From positions 1 to 5,541 of the forward strand of contig JAPYTM010000027.1 in assembly GCA_029941825.1 (NCBI GenBank): a stretch of DNA of 5,541 nucleotides, written 5' to 3'. This stretch comes from Candidatus Nitrosopumilus sp. GTDB taxonomy: Archaea > Thermoproteota > Nitrososphaeria > Nitrososphaerales > Nitrosopumilaceae. A model generated the notes under the pieces. It did no database searches and was not told the DNA's origin. It was given only the letters and a program-made list of their open reading frames with translations. Positions 5,529 to 5,541 of the stretch are shown here, in pieces; within the stretch, counting starts at the first letter, position 1, and each line of letters starts with the position of its first letter. A program made the translations under genes and the position numbers.

Positions 5529-5541
5529 TTCATTTCTGTGT

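Noticed and set aside
1..5541. tRNA, rRNA, CRISPR array, insertion sequence or phage module
   Set aside because: No cloverleaf-like T-loop sequence, no regularly spaced repeats, no transposase or integrase motifs and no terminal inverted repeats were found by reading both strands.

Overview
The window is AT-rich DNA, roughly one-third GC by eye, that looks like the chromosome of a Nitrosopumilus-type ammonia-oxidising archaeon (Thaumarchaeota/Nitrososphaerota). The taxonomic call is an inference. It rests on archaeal-style TATA boxes about 25-30 bases before start codons with little or no 5' leader, oligo-T terminator-like sequence, Shine-Dalgarno (SD) sites only inside the operon, archaeal-type tryptophan enzymes, and small proteins of a kind common in that group. 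No rRNA or marker gene is present to prove it.

Bases 1-3332, all on the minus strand, carry the start of a tryptophan biosynthesis operon in the order trpE-trpG-trpD-trpC. TrpE and TrpG form anthranilate synthase, TrpD adds the phosphoribosyl group, and TrpC makes indole-3-glycerol phosphate; trpC runs off the left edge. The cistrons overlap by 4, 4 and 8 bases, and each internal start has its own SD sequence. trpE appears to start at GTG and trpG at TTG.

Bases 3333-3483 are a divergent control region between trpE and a 62-residue putative zinc-finger protein on the plus strand. It holds a TATA box for each direction, plus GGTA-containing repeats spaced 10 bases apart and inverted around the zinc-finger TATA box. 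This is the most suggestive regulatory structure in the window.

Bases 3659-5541 hold single genes. A complete aldo/keto reductase (minus strand) converges on the zinc-finger gene and is divergent from an unrecognised 164-residue protein (plus strand). That gene in turn converges, across a 16-base T/A palindrome that probably terminates both, on an 87-residue minus-strand protein resembling a GIY-YIG domain whose first strand seems to sit at the C terminus.

Most of the window is ordinary housekeeping DNA. I see no convincing new multi-gene system. The best leads are the divergent zinc-finger/trp arrangement, the possibly permuted GIY-YIG protein and the unrecognised 164-residue protein.
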